Part shown: positions 8,442 to 17,504 of the stretch, in pieces
Position numbering within the stretch: position 1 is the first letter of the stretch
How the letters are laid out: the number at the start of each line of letters is the position of its first letter
Position numbers and translations under genes: made by a program
Source: an uncultured Acetatifactor sp.
GTDB lineage: Bacteria; Bacillota; Clostridia; Lachnospirales; Lachnospiraceae
Length of the DNA stretch: 64,000 nucleotides
Direction: 5' to 3'
Assembly (NCBI GenBank): GCA_934402375.1
Contig: CAKRUB010000010.1
Coordinates: 1-64,000 of the forward strand
The notes under the pieces: model-generated
Seen by the model: only the letters and a program-made list of their open reading frames with translations
The model's database searches: none
What the model was told of the DNA's origin: nothing

Positions 8442-8605
8442 TTCCTACTTAAAACACGCTTTTATCCTTCTAAATAGGAATTTTTTCCGAATGTCTCTTT
8501 GAATTTCCTACCCAACGCGTACTTTCATCCTTCCAGATAGGAAAATTACCATATAATAGCTATACTCTTCCTATCTGAGTTGCATTTTTCTCTTTCAGGC
8601 AGGAA
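8442..8605. repeat. Three degenerate palindromic repeats at 63-bp spacing
   Basis: Three units begin at 8442, 8505 and 8568, exactly 63 bp apart. Each is 38-39 bp, starts TTCCTA and ends TAGGAA (CAGGAA in the third), so each can form an imperfect hairpin. The first two share CTTTyATCCTTCyArATAGGAA; the third is more diverged. The sequence between units is not conserved. This fills most of the gene-free 8353-8735 region. Nothing else is seen there. Confidence 0.6.
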
Positions 8606-8735
8606 TTTCATTTTTCCGGTGTGCCGTATCCCTGACTTTCTGGTAAATAATATGGAGCAAGGCGGAGAGATAGCTACAGCGATTGACGCCAACGCCGCAG
8701 ATGGAAACTTATGTAATACGAAATGCAACCCAAAA

Positions 8736-8764
8736 GAAAAAGATGCCGCGTTTATCGGCATCTT
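8736..8764 (-). terminator. Terminator of ssrA
   Basis: On the minus strand AAGATGCCG pairs with CGGCATCTT around a 7-nt loop and is followed by a T run. It lies about 60 bp past the tmRNA 3' end. Confidence 0.8.
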
Positions 8765-8822
8765 CAGATGGATCTGAGAATTCCAAAGGTGAGACTCTGG
8801 CGTTCACCTCAGACTCATTTAG

Positions 8823-9204
8823 TGGAGTAGGCGGGAGTCGAACCCGCGTCCAAAAGCCCATTCCCTGTCCTTCTACTATCATAGTCCGTTTTTGCGGCGG
8901 GGCTCACCCCCGCCTGTTCCCCTGATGCAGCAGATAACGGACAATCAGCTGCTCAGGGTAGCTTCATCATACGCCCGCGCGGGCAAAGCTTACCGCGTGT
9001 CGTTTCTCACATAGTCGACGCCCGGATTCCGGAATGTGAGTGTCCCGGAGCGGACGAGCCGCCTGAGGCGGCGTCACCAGCAGCGGTTAGGCTGCAAGTG
9101 CTAACTGAGTATTATCTTCAGCGTTTAGTTTAATTTTGCGATTAACGTGTCGCAACGGATAGCTTCTCCAGCTGCAAGACCCCTGTCGAAACCTTTACTA
9201 CCCC
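8823..9204 (-). ncRNA. ssrA: tmRNA (transfer-messenger RNA)
   Basis: The RNA rescues stalled ribosomes with SmpB. The 5' end GGGGUAG (9204 downward) pairs with the 3' CUACUCC (ending 8824) to make the acceptor stem; the T-arm GGACGCGGGUUCGACUCCCGCC is the standard tmRNA 3' end. The tag reading frame is 9122-9087 on the minus strand and encodes AEDNTQLALAA before UAA; the resume codon is taken as GCU because UAAAC precedes it, like the usual UAGUC. After the discriminator A the genome encodes CTA, not CCA, so CCA must be added enzymatically. The promoter and terminator are visible, and smpB and rnr lie directly upstream, the classical arrangement. Confidence 0.95.
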
Positions 9205-9241
9205 GAAGCATTTATTGTTCCGACTTTCGTCCTCACTCTTT

Positions 9242-9271
9242 AGTATAGCTTAAACTCTTAGGCTATGTCAA
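9242..9271 (-). promoter_or_regulatory. Promoter of ssrA
   Basis: Minus strand: TTGACA (9266-9271), 18-bp spacer, TATACT (9242-9247), starting transcription about 30 nt before the mature tmRNA 5' end. The short leader would be removed by RNase P. Confidence 0.75.
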
Positions 9272-9274
9272 CAG

Positions 9275-9754
9275 CTACAGGTTCTTCACCTTAAATTCTC
9301 TTTCCACTTCCCTGCGCGCATCCTTCTTTGCAATATCCTCTCTCTTGTCATACAGCTTTTTGCCTCGTGCAAGACCGATCTCCACCTTGACTCTGCCGTC
9401 CTTAAAGTATACCTGCAAGGGCACAAGAGTATACCCCTTCTCGGCAACCTTTCCCGCGAGCTTGTTGATCTCGTATCTGTGCATCAGAAGCTTTTTGACA
9501 CGCAGCGGATCCTTGTTGAAAATATTTCCCTTTTCATAGGGGCTGACATGCATCCCGTACACAAAGACCTCGCCATTCTCAATACGGATAAAGGATTCCT
9601 TGATACTGCACTTTCCCAGACGCATGGACTTTACCTCCGTCCCATGAAGCACAACCCCTGTCTCGAAGGTCTCGTCGATAAAGAAATCGTGGTATGCCTT
9701 TTTATTGTTCGCAATCAGCTTCTGCGGTTCCTTCTGCTTTGCCATTTCTGACAC
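9275..9754 (-). CDS. smpB: SsrA-binding protein SmpB
   Basis: A 159-residue partner of tmRNA that places it in the empty A site of stalled ribosomes. It begins near [15 protein letters not shown] and contains the signature [18 protein letters not shown], then KEGNI-like and [10 protein letters not shown] segments. It ends in a basic tail ([19 protein letters not shown]) that in the family occupies the mRNA channel. The start could be either ATG at 9754 or the one 3 codons later. It lies 21 bp after rnr and just before ssrA. Confidence 0.97.
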   Translation of the reverse strand: MSEMAKQKEPQKLIANNKKAYHDFFIDETFETGVVLHGTEVKSMRLGKCSIKESFIRIENGEVFVYGMHVSPYEKGNIFNKDPLRVKKLLMHRYEINKLAGKVAEKGYTLVPLQVYFKDGRVKVEIGLARGKKLYDKREDIAKKDARREVEREFKVKNL

Positions 9755-9775
9755 CTCCTCCGTCTTATCTTCAAT

Positions 9776-11959
9776 CTACTCCTCTTCCAGTGAGAAGTCA
9801 ATTGTTCTGGTAAACCTGTCGCAGCCATCCACATTGACTCTCACAGGCATTCCCAGCTTAAAGCACCGTCCGGTCGCCTCTCCGACCAGCTCACTGCTCT
9901 TTTCACTGTAGTAATAATAATCGCCGTACAATTTAGATATATGCACCAGCCCCTCCACGGTATTCGGAAGCTCCACATAAAGCCCCCAGCCCGTGACGCC
10001 GGAAATGACTCCGTCGAAGCTCTCCCCGACATGCTGTTCCATATATTCCACCTTCTTCAGCTTGTCCGTCTCGCGCTCAGCCTCGTCGGCACGCCTCTCT
10101 GTCTCGGAGGAATGCTTCGCAACCTCCGGCAGAAGCTCCCGATAATGTGCAGTGCGCTCGTCATTCATCCTGCCCCGCAGCTGTTCCTTGATAATGCGGT
10201 GAATCTGCAGGTCGGGATAGCGTCGGATCGGGGAAGTGAAATGACAGTAATACGCACATGCCAGCCCGAAATGCCCCGTGCATTCCACACTGTATTTTGC
10301 CTGCTTCATGCTCCGAAGCGCCATACGGCTGATCATTGCCTCCTCCGGCGTACCGGCAATTTTCGCCAGCAGCTTCTGTATCTCCTTCGGATGGATTTCC
10401 TCGCTGCTCACCTTCGATTTCGCCTTGCCGACAGCCTTCATGCTGTAGCCGAAATTACTGATAATGGAAGCGAGCTTCTGCAGCCTGTCCGCGTCCGGCA
10501 CATCATGCACACGGTACACAAACGGCAGCTCCATCCAGTAAAAATGCTGTGCAACCGTCTCGTTCGCCGCCAGCATGAAATCCTCAATGATGTCCGTCGC
10601 CGTATTCCGCTCATAAGGCTTAATGTCCGTGGGACGCCCCTCACTGTCGAGATAGATCTTACATTCCGGAAAATCAAAATCAATTGAGCCGCGCTTCCGT
10701 CTCTTCTCCCTGAGCAGCCCCGCAAGCGTCTCCATCTCCCGGAACATCGGCAGCAGCTCCGCATACTCTCTGTAGTCCTCCTCGCCCGGCTGCGGCGTCT
10801 TCTCCGTCAGTCCATCCTCCGTCAGCAGCTCCTGCACCACCCGATAACTCATTCTCTTATTGACCCTGATCACAGACTCGCAGATTTCATAGTCCGTGAT
10901 CTCGCCCTTTTGATCCACCGTCATCAGACAGCTCAGCGCCAGCCTGTCAACACCCTCATTCAGCGAGCAGATGCCGTTAGACAGCGCATGGGGCAGCATC
11001 GGAATCACCCTGTCAACCAGATAAACGCTTGTCCCCCTCTTCAACGCCTCCCTGTCAAGCGCGGAGTTTTCCTGCACATAATTCGTCACATCCGCGATAT
11101 GCACACCGAGATGATATTTCTCACCGTCAAAGGAGACGCTGACCGCATCATCGAGATCCTTTGCATCCTCTCCGTCGATCGTCACCATGACCACATCCCT
11201 GAGATCCCGCCTGCCAGCTCTGTCCGCCTCGGACACCTCCTGCGCAGTGCGCGCCGCCTGATTCATGACCTTCTCCGGGAATTCGACCGGCAGCTCAAAG
11301 CCCCTGACAATGGACATGATGTCCACCCCCGGATCGTTTACATGTCCGAGAATCTCAATAACCTTCCCCTGTGGGCTATGCTTGTCTGTGCCGTAATCCG
11401 TCAGTTCAACGACCACCTTGTGCCCACTGACCGCCCCCATGGAATGCTCCTTCGGCACAAAGACATCCTGCGCGAGCTTCGTGTTATCCGGGATCACAAA
11501 ACCATAATTCTCTCTGGATCGCTCAAACGTCCCGACAACCGTTGTCATCCCCCTGGCAATAATCTTTAAGACCTGTGCCTCCTGGCGCTTTCCGTCTCTG
11601 CCCGGAAGAAGCGCGACCTCGACAATGTCCTTATGAAACGCACCGTTCGTCTTATCCTCCGGTATAAACAGGTCTTCCTCCCTGCCCTCGATCTCCACAA
11701 AGCCGAAGCCCTTGGAATTACTGATAAAGGTTCCGGTCAGAACCTTGCCGTTGGACTTCATGTACTTCCCCTTCACCGTGAGCATCAGCTTACCCTCGGC
11801 AAGCAGCTCCTGCAGAAGCCTTCGGAACTCCTCCCTGTCCTCCTTTGAAACCTGAAGCAGCATCGCAAGCTCCTTCTCCTTCATCGGAACATAGACCGGA
11901 TCATTCACCAGATCACATATTACTTTTTTTCTCTTCTCCGCGCTGTTCTCGCTTCCCAT
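9776..11959 (-). CDS. rnr: Ribonuclease R
   Basis: A 727-residue 3'-to-5' exoribonuclease that degrades structured and non-stop mRNA, working with trans-translation. The start MGSENSAEKRK at 11959 follows GGGGGAT; the reading frame extends 13 codons further, but that extension lies inside the secG terminator and is not believed. Visible domains are an N-terminal winged helix, two cold-shock domains (GFGFVEIEGREEDLFIP), the RNB catalytic domain with the aspartates of TIDGEDAKDLDDAVSV, and a C-terminal S1 domain (DGVISGVTGWGLYVELPN). It lies between secG and smpB, probably with smpB in one operon. Confidence 0.95.
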   Translation of the reverse strand: MGSENSAEKRKKVICDLVNDPVYVPMKEKELAMLLQVSKEDREEFRRLLQELLAEGKLMLTVKGKYMKSNGKVLTGTFISNSKGFGFVEIEGREEDLFIPEDKTNGAFHKDIVEVALLPGRDGKRQEAQVLKIIARGMTTVVGTFERSRENYGFVIPDNTKLAQDVFVPKEHSMGAVSGHKVVVELTDYGTDKHSPQGKVIEILGHVNDPGVDIMSIVRGFELPVEFPEKVMNQAARTAQEVSEADRAGRRDLRDVVMVTIDGEDAKDLDDAVSVSFDGEKYHLGVHIADVTNYVQENSALDREALKRGTSVYLVDRVIPMLPHALSNGICSLNEGVDRLALSCLMTVDQKGEITDYEICESVIRVNKRMSYRVVQELLTEDGLTEKTPQPGEEDYREYAELLPMFREMETLAGLLREKRRKRGSIDFDFPECKIYLDSEGRPTDIKPYERNTATDIIEDFMLAANETVAQHFYWMELPFVYRVHDVPDADRLQKLASIISNFGYSMKAVGKAKSKVSSEEIHPKEIQKLLAKIAGTPEEAMISRMALRSMKQAKYSVECTGHFGLACAYYCHFTSPIRRYPDLQIHRIIKEQLRGRMNDERTAHYRELLPEVAKHSSETERRADEAERETDKLKKVEYMEQHVGESFDGVISGVTGWGLYVELPNTVEGLVHISKLYGDYYYYSEKSSELVGEATGRCFKLGMPVRVNVDGCDRFTRTIDFSLEEE

Positions 11960-11978
11960 AAATCCCCCATATACCAAA

Positions 11979-12007
11979 AACACTCCTGTGGGTAACACAG
12001 GAGTGTT
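11979..12007 (-). terminator. Terminator after secG
   Basis: A perfect 12-bp stem (AACACTCCTGTG/CACAGGAGTGTT) with a 5-nt loop, followed on the minus strand by TTTTTGG. It separates secG from rnr, whose start codon is only 20 bp further on. Confidence 0.85.
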
Positions 12008-12022
12008 CTGAAGTAAACTGCT

Positions 12023-12262
12023 TTAAAAAATGTTCAGATTCAGTATAACCGCAAGTACCATAAACAACACGGCAAGAGCCTTGGTAATCTGTACCAGACG
12101 TCCCTCCATGGAACGACCTTTGTTCTTGCCCCAATAGGTCTCAGCTGCTCCACTGATGGAGCCGAGCCCCGCGGACTTGCCTTCCTGCATCAGCACCAGA
12201 ACCACCAGTGCAATACAAATCAATATGAAGATAATTGTCAAAACAATTTTCAGAACTCCCAT
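12023..12262 (-). CDS. secG: Preprotein translocase subunit SecG
   Basis: A 79-residue accessory subunit of the SecYEG channel. The start MGVLKIVLTI at 12262 follows AGGAGG by 6 nt, replacing a longer frame. It has the family pattern: a first membrane helix (about 3-22), the conserved cytoplasmic loop QEGKSAGLGSISGAAETYWG, and a second helix (LAVLFMVLAVILNL). It is located upstream of rnr as in many Firmicutes. Confidence 0.95.
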   Translation of the reverse strand: MGVLKIVLTIIFILICIALVVLVLMQEGKSAGLGSISGAAETYWGKNKGRSMEGRLVQITKALAVLFMVLAVILNLNIF

Positions 12263-12328
12263 TTCACACCTCCTAATGCCAAGCAGGTTAAATGATACCA
12301 TATAGTGAACAAAATAGCAAGAACTTTC

Positions 12329-12736
12329 TTAATTCCAATAATACCACAGCAATGTAAACAAAAGGCTCAGCGCAAAAAACAACAGTCCAACGAACAGGGT
12401 CGATTTTCTTCCGGCAGTCTCACCCTTTGCCCTCGCTTCCTTCTTTCCCTGCTGATATTCGTAATACCCTGTATGGTCATCCTTTACCATTCCGGGAATC
12501 AGTACATGTGCGCCCTTGCGGATCGCATAGGCAAAAATATCGAAAAATCCCGTCGTTGACACCCATATCAGAACGCCCATCGCCGTGTAGAGCAGACCGG
12601 ATACAGCAAATCCATCGCTGATAATCTTCAAGCGGTCTGCCGCGGTCTGTGCATCGCCCAGCCCCTGCCAGAGCATCACCAGAACTGCCATGACCGCCCC
12701 CGCCGCAATCTGGGCAATATACTTTACAGACTTCAT
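12329..12736 (-). CDS. Small membrane protein, DUF3899-like
   Basis: A 135-residue protein of unknown function with about four hydrophobic segments: two near residues 8-25 and 44-70, a less hydrophobic FFDIFAYAI stretch, and a last helix SLLFTLLWYYW at the C-terminus. The central KDDHTGYYEYQQGKKEARAKGE segment is charged and probably cytoplasmic. The pattern resembles the DUF3899 family, but the assignment is by eye. It lies 5 bp after oppF and may share its transcript. Confidence 0.65.
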   Translation of the reverse strand: MKSVKYIAQIAAGAVMAVLVMLWQGLGDAQTAADRLKIISDGFAVSGLLYTAMGVLIWVSTTGFFDIFAYAIRKGAHVLIPGMVKDDHTGYYEYQQGKKEARAKGETAGRKSTLFVGLLFFALSLLFTLLWYYWN

Positions 12737-12741
12737 ATTGC

Positions 12742-13806
12742 TTACTCCTGCATCATTGCCTGATACTTTTCAAACTCAGCCTGATTGCAGTGTACAAAAT
12801 GTCCCGGCGCAACCTCACGGAAGGAAGGCTTATCAACACTGTAATCATGCTCCTTCAACGGAACATAGGTGATTCTCTGACGCTGCTTCTCATACTCCGG
12901 ATCGGGCATGGGAATTGCAGATAAGAGCGATCTTGTGTAGGGATGAAGCGGATGTGCAAACAGCTCATCGCTGGTCGCAAGCTCCACCATCTTACCATAG
13001 TACATAACGCCGATACGGTCAGAGAAATATTTTACAACCGACAGATCATGCGCAATGAAAAGAACTGTCAGTCCCATCTTCTCTCTCAGATCATCCAGCA
13101 GATTGATTACCTGTGCCTGAATGGATACGTCCAAGGCACTGACAGGCTCATCCGCAATGATCAGCTTCGGCTCCATGACAACAGCACGTGCAACGCCGAT
13201 ACGCTGACGCTGTCCACCGGAGAACTCATGCGGATAACGTCCTGCATGCTCTCTTACCAGACCAACCATCTCCAACGCGTCATAAACCTTCTGCTCAATG
13301 ACCTTTTTGTCCTTCTCACCATTGATCTTCAAGCCTTCCGCGATGATCTGCTCTACCGTCATACGCGGATCCAGTGAAGCGATAGGATCCTGAAAAATCA
13401 TCTGGATGTCCGTATAGAATCTTTTCTTCTTGTGATCCTTCTTTGCAGAACGGATTTCGTCCTGCTGTTTCCTGATATACTCTTCCAGCTCTGCCTTCTT
13501 CGCCGGATCTGTCTCGGATTTCAGCTTCTTCTTAGCTTCCTTGATATTCTCTTTATAGGAAAGGGTGCCCGCTGCAATTCTCTCTCCGTTAAAGTAAATG
13601 CTGCCCGAGGTAATATCATACAGCTTGATAATTGAACGTCCTGTCGTGGTCTTACCGCAACCGGACTCTCCTACCAGACCGAAAACCTCACCCTTCTTTA
13701 TATCAAAGCTGACATCATCCACTGCCTTGTTGATCTTAAAATACTGGCAGAGATGATCCACCTTTAACAGTGTCTCTGCACCGGCTACCTGCGGTCTATT
13801 CGCCAT
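12742..13806 (-). CDS. oppF: Oligopeptide ABC transporter ATP-binding protein OppF-type
   Basis: A 354-residue ATPase that powers peptide uptake with OppD. The start MANRPQVA at 13806 follows GGGAGG by 8 nt and overlaps the oppD end by 11 nt. Walker A is GESGCGKT, the Q-loop [12 protein letters not shown], the signature EFSGGQRQR, Walker [13 protein letters not shown], and the His-loop AHD. The C-terminal [15 protein letters not shown] region is typical of the peptide/nickel subfamily. Between Walker A and the Q-loop there is an extra, highly charged segment of about 45 residues ([20 protein letters not shown]), probably a helical hairpin, absent from standard OppF. Confidence 0.9.
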   Translation of the reverse strand: MANRPQVAGAETLLKVDHLCQYFKINKAVDDVSFDIKKGEVFGLVGESGCGKTTTGRSIIKLYDITSGSIYFNGERIAAGTLSYKENIKEAKKKLKSETDPAKKAELEEYIRKQQDEIRSAKKDHKKKRFYTDIQMIFQDPIASLDPRMTVEQIIAEGLKINGEKDKKVIEQKVYDALEMVGLVREHAGRYPHEFSGGQRQRIGVARAVVMEPKLIIADEPVSALDVSIQAQVINLLDDLREKMGLTVLFIAHDLSVVKYFSDRIGVMYYGKMVELATSDELFAHPLHPYTRSLLSAIPMPDPEYEKQRQRITYVPLKEHDYSVDKPSFREVAPGHFVHCNQAEFEKYQAMMQE

Positions 13807-15964
13807 CGGAAGCACCTCCCTTCGCTTTCATCCTTGCGATACGATCTGTGATTGCCTTCGGAATCTCTACCTTGGGTGCATCCGGATGGAGCAGCCATGT
13901 AGCCGCCTGATGTGTCTCACTGATCTTGAACATCGGAGGCTGCATCTCAAAGTCAATCTTCAACGCATACTTATTACGATCTGCAAATGCATCTCCTACC
14001 GGAGGATAGATCATGTTAGGCGGTGTTCCGGGAATCGCTTCCAGTCTCTCGTCCGTCTCAACGTCAGGCATTGCAGACAGAAGCGCCCATGTATACGGGT
14101 GTGCCGGAGAATAGAATACATCATTGCTCGTTCCCATCTCGACAATCTTGCCTGCATACATAACGGCAATACGGTCTGCCATGTTTGCAACAACCCCCAG
14201 ATCATGTGTGATGAAGATAATGGAGAGATGTCTCTTCTCCTTCAAATTGTTAATCAGTTCAAGAATCTGCGCCTGAATCGTAACGTCAAGTGCAGTCGTA
14301 GGCTCATCACAGATCAGGATATCCGGGTCTGCCGCAAGTGCAATCGCAATGACAATACGCTGACGCATACCGCCCGAGAACTCAAACGGATACTGGCGGT
14401 AACGCTTTCTGGTCTCGGAGATACCTACCTCCTCCATCAGCTTCAACGCCTTATACTTCGCCATGGTCTTTGTCACCTTCATGACAACACCGGACGCGTT
14501 TTCCTTGAAGAAGGCAACCAGTTCTGCTGTCTCCTTGTCGAAGTCTCTCTCCCTGCCCTCAGCAAGCAGCTTCTGGTAGTGCTCAATCAGACGGTCAATG
14601 CGCGCCAGAATAGTGTCCTTTGCAGCATCCAGATCAACTGCAGTCGAAGGCGCAACCTTCCACGACGGCTGCTTTCCTCTCGCAACCATGCCATCATATT
14701 TCTTCTGCTGCTTTTCATGTACCTTCGCAGCCTTCTTGTTCTTACTGATACCCTCAAAATAAGTATGAAGATCGCTCTTTAAGCATACGCCGAAGGTATA
14801 GGCAATACTGTCCTTATGAATCTCCAGACGGTCGATCGACTTTTCCACCGCATCAATCAGCTTCTTCGCTGTATCTGCGCAGAGCTGTCTGTCCAGTGTG
14901 TCCGCCTCAAAGACCTTGCGGTTCTCCTTCACAAGCTCCAGCGCCTCCGCCTTCAACGCATTATGCTTCTTCGCGCTGTACTTCAGTGCCTCAGCCGCAT
15001 TGCTCCGGAACTCGTTCATGAAATGCTCGTCCGTGTACTGACGCAGATAAGCATTCAACTCAGCAATCGGCTTCTCAGGCAGCGGCTGTCCGGCAAACAC
15101 TACATAATAACCCATATTGAAGAAATCCGGTTCGTCCTTCTTCAACGCTGCTTCAATAATCTCCAGAATATCATTCAGAACCTTGACGGTCTCGACATAT
15201 TCATGCTTCTTGATCTCAACAGCACTGCCGCTCTTTAACTCAGCCAGAAGTGCTGCCAGCTTCTCCGCATCCTGTCCGCAGACAACATAGTCGTTTGTCG
15301 TCTGGGAAGCCAGACGGATAATTTCCTTAATAGAATACTTTTCGTCCTCAAACGCACTCTTCTCAATGTGGAAAAGTACATCCTTGATTGCATCTACAGC
15401 CTCGGCTGCCGCCTCATGTGCCTCGTTATAAGCCTGCTCCATCTCGATATGCTTAAACTCGAACTTGTCAAAGTTCTTACACATCGTCTTCAGTGCCTCC
15501 GCCTTGGATGCATCTCCCTGTGCGGAAGCCTCAACCATTGCGTCCGAGAACAGTGCAAGCGTACTGTTAAATGCTTCACGGCTCGACTTCTGTCTCGCCT
15601 TTCCCTTTAACAGCATTGCCTCCGTCAGCTGCTTACCGATACGCATGATCGGGTTCAGACTGGACAGAGGATCCTGGAAAATCATGGCAATCTTATCGCC
15701 GCGGATATGATAGAACTCGTCCTCCGAAACCTTCAAAAGATCCATACCATCATAGATGATCGAGCCACCCTCAATGATGGAGTTTCCTGCAAGGATACCA
15801 AGAATCGCCTTGCTGGTAACGGACTTGCCGGAACCGGATTCTCCAACGATTGCAAGCGTCTCTCCCTTATTCAGATCAAAACTGATATTTCGCACTGCCT
15901 GCACCTTACCGCCGGGAGTACGGAAAGAAATCACAAGATTTCTGACAGATAATTTTTTCTCCAT
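13796..15964 (-). CDS. oppD: Oligopeptide ABC transporter ATP-binding protein OppD-type with a giant insertion
   Basis: A 722-residue ATPase, more than twice the usual 320-350. The normal OppD parts are intact: Walker A GESGSGKS near 41-48, Q-loop MIFQDPLSSLNP near 94, signature EFSGGMRQR near 528, Walker B ILICDEPTTALD near 549, His-loop ITHD, then the C-terminal HPYTWALLSAMPDVETDERL region. Residues of about 125-500, between the Q-loop and the signature where the helical subdomain sits, are an Ala/Glu/Lys-rich, apparently all-helical insertion without a recognisable motif. The frame is unbroken, with GGAGG before the ATG, so this is not a fusion artefact. oppC ends 3 bp upstream. Confidence 0.9.
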   Translation of the reverse strand: MEKKLSVRNLVISFRTPGGKVQAVRNISFDLNKGETLAIVGESGSGKSVTSKAILGILAGNSIIEGGSIIYDGMDLLKVSEDEFYHIRGDKIAMIFQDPLSSLNPIMRIGKQLTEAMLLKGKARQKSSREAFNSTLALFSDAMVEASAQGDASKAEALKTMCKNFDKFEFKHIEMEQAYNEAHEAAAEAVDAIKDVLFHIEKSAFEDEKYSIKEIIRLASQTTNDYVVCGQDAEKLAALLAELKSGSAVEIKKHEYVETVKVLNDILEIIEAALKKDEPDFFNMGYYVVFAGQPLPEKPIAELNAYLRQYTDEHFMNEFRSNAAEALKYSAKKHNALKAEALELVKENRKVFEADTLDRQLCADTAKKLIDAVEKSIDRLEIHKDSIAYTFGVCLKSDLHTYFEGISKNKKAAKVHEKQQKKYDGMVARGKQPSWKVAPSTAVDLDAAKDTILARIDRLIEHYQKLLAEGRERDFDKETAELVAFFKENASGVVMKVTKTMAKYKALKLMEEVGISETRKRYRQYPFEFSGGMRQRIVIAIALAADPDILICDEPTTALDVTIQAQILELINNLKEKRHLSIIFITHDLGVVANMADRIAVMYAGKIVEMGTSNDVFYSPAHPYTWALLSAMPDVETDERLEAIPGTPPNMIYPPVGDAFADRNKYALKIDFEMQPPMFKISETHQAATWLLHPDAPKVEIPKAITDRIARMKAKGGASDGE

Positions 15965-15967
15965 GGT

Positions 15968-17503
15968 TTAATCCTCCGTTCCACGCAATGAAGGGTTGAA
16001 TGCATCCCGCAGTCCGTTACCGAACAGGTTGAAGGATATCATCATCAGTGAGATCAACAGTGCTGGGAACAAAATCATATACGGATAAGTCGCCAGCATG
16101 GGCTGTGCCGCAGAGAGCATACTACCGATGGATGTCATCGTGGAAGAATCCAGATTGACGATACCCAGATAAGACAGGTTCGACTCTGAATAAACCACGC
16201 TGGGAATCATCAGCGATGCGCTTGTGATCAACGTTCCAAGTGCGTTCGGGAAAATATGCCCGAACATCAGCTTAAAGTCACTGGCGCCAAGCGTGCGGGC
16301 TGCCAGAATATACTCCTGATTCTTATAACGGTAAAACTGCATACGCACTCTGGATGCCATGCCAAGCCAGCCGGTCAGCACGAACGCAAACAGAAGCGCG
16401 ACCACTGTTCCGACCTTTCGGGACAGATGTAACTGGAACAGAGTTGCAACAACGATAAACGGAACATAGTTCAGAATATCGGAGATACGCTCCATGACCA
16501 TATCGATTGCACCGCCGTAATAGCCCTCGATTGCACCATAGAGGGAACCGATGATCATGTTGATGATTGCAACGCTGAACGCAAGCATCAGACTGAATCT
16601 GGTTGCTCTTGCAAGGCGGGTAAAAATATCCTGACCGTAAGCATTCGTGCCGAAGAGGAACGAAGGCTCAAAGCCATAGCGGTACTGGAAATAGGTATAG
16701 GTAAAAATTCTGGTCTTATAGGAAACTGCTGTGGAACTACCGGTTGCCACCGCATAGCGGTAAGAGCCGTCGTCTCCCTCGACACGCAGACTGTCATAGC
16801 CGCCGTCGTTTCCGCTTGTCTTGTAAATGCTCTTGAAATTACCGTTTTTGTCCAGCTTGGGAACGCCCTTATTGCTGCACTCATACCAGATATTAGCATT
16901 TGATTTCAGAGACTCAATCTTCAAGGAGCTTGTATCAACAGCGGGGTAAATGACCTGAATGCCCGTCTCGTTCTGCCAAGCCTGCAGATCCTGATACTCC
17001 TGCTCCGTCAATGTCATATAAACCATACCGTTCTTGACATAGGTATCGCTCTTGATGTCATAATAGGTCGTGTTGACCGTACTGGTCGGGTTCTGATAAT
17101 TCTCACGATAGACCTTCTTCACCGGATTCATGCCGGTCTCCTCGCCGATTGCAATTCTTGCGAGATAGTCGCCCTGATTCACGGTCTCCTTCGTGCAGCC
17201 GTCCCAGCCCGCCCATGCAAAGAGCTTGCTCTTGGGGAACAGCTTCGCATACTGCAGGTAGGTCGTATCCGTCATACTTCCCGAATAGTTGTTATGTCCG
17301 AGAATCGGAACAAAAATTGCAAACAGAAAGATCAGGCAGAGAATAATCGCCGCAACGACAGAGCTCTTGTTTCTGGCAAATCTTCCCATCGCATCACGGA
17401 AATAGCCAATCGGCTTCGTCTCCAGCTTCTTGTCGTGAATGGACTCATCGCGCTGGCAGAATTCAAATTTTTCTTTCGGAATGTTCGTGTAATCTGTCTT
17501 CAT
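15968..17503 (-). CDS. oppC: Oligopeptide ABC transporter permease OppC-type with a large external insertion
   Basis: A 511-residue permease (usual length about 300). The start MKTDYTN at 17503 follows GGGGGAG and lies one base after the oppB stop. The first membrane helix is at about 44-66 (VVAAIILCLIFLFAIFVPIL). Then come roughly 190 residues rich in Tyr, Thr, Ser and Gly, which should face the outside. The conserved FGTNAYGQDIFTRL motif and the remaining five helices follow, with the EAA loop RTLGASDFKLMFGHIFPN. The insertion has no known motif; it may enlarge the docking surface for the equally enlarged binding protein. Confidence 0.9.
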   Translation of the reverse strand: MKTDYTNIPKEKFEFCQRDESIHDKKLETKPIGYFRDAMGRFARNKSSVVAAIILCLIFLFAIFVPILGHNNYSGSMTDTTYLQYAKLFPKSKLFAWAGWDGCTKETVNQGDYLARIAIGEETGMNPVKKVYRENYQNPTSTVNTTYYDIKSDTYVKNGMVYMTLTEQEYQDLQAWQNETGIQVIYPAVDTSSLKIESLKSNANIWYECSNKGVPKLDKNGNFKSIYKTSGNDGGYDSLRVEGDDGSYRYAVATGSSTAVSYKTRIFTYTYFQYRYGFEPSFLFGTNAYGQDIFTRLARATRFSLMLAFSVAIINMIIGSLYGAIEGYYGGAIDMVMERISDILNYVPFIVVATLFQLHLSRKVGTVVALLFAFVLTGWLGMASRVRMQFYRYKNQEYILAARTLGASDFKLMFGHIFPNALGTLITSASLMIPSVVYSESNLSYLGIVNLDSSTMTSIGSMLSAAQPMLATYPYMILFPALLISLMMISFNLFGNGLRDAFNPSLRGTED

Positions 17504-17504
17504 C

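Noticed and set aside
8442..8605. CRISPR array.
   Set aside because: Only three units, poorly conserved between copies, with no cas genes in the window; a real array would have near-identical repeats.
8823..8860. A tRNA gene, suggested by a T-arm like GGTTCGACTCCCGCC.
   Set aside because: No anticodon arm at tRNA distance; the matching acceptor strand is 380 nt away, which identifies tmRNA.
11960..11998. An N-terminal extension of RNase R by 13 residues.
   Set aside because: These codons fall within the secG terminator hairpin, and a good ribosome site precedes the ATG at 11959.
13796..15964. Fusion of two separate genes or an assembly frameshift in oppD.
   Set aside because: The Walker A and signature halves belong to a single ATPase and flank the insertion in one unbroken frame. 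No stop or start signals lie at the junctions.
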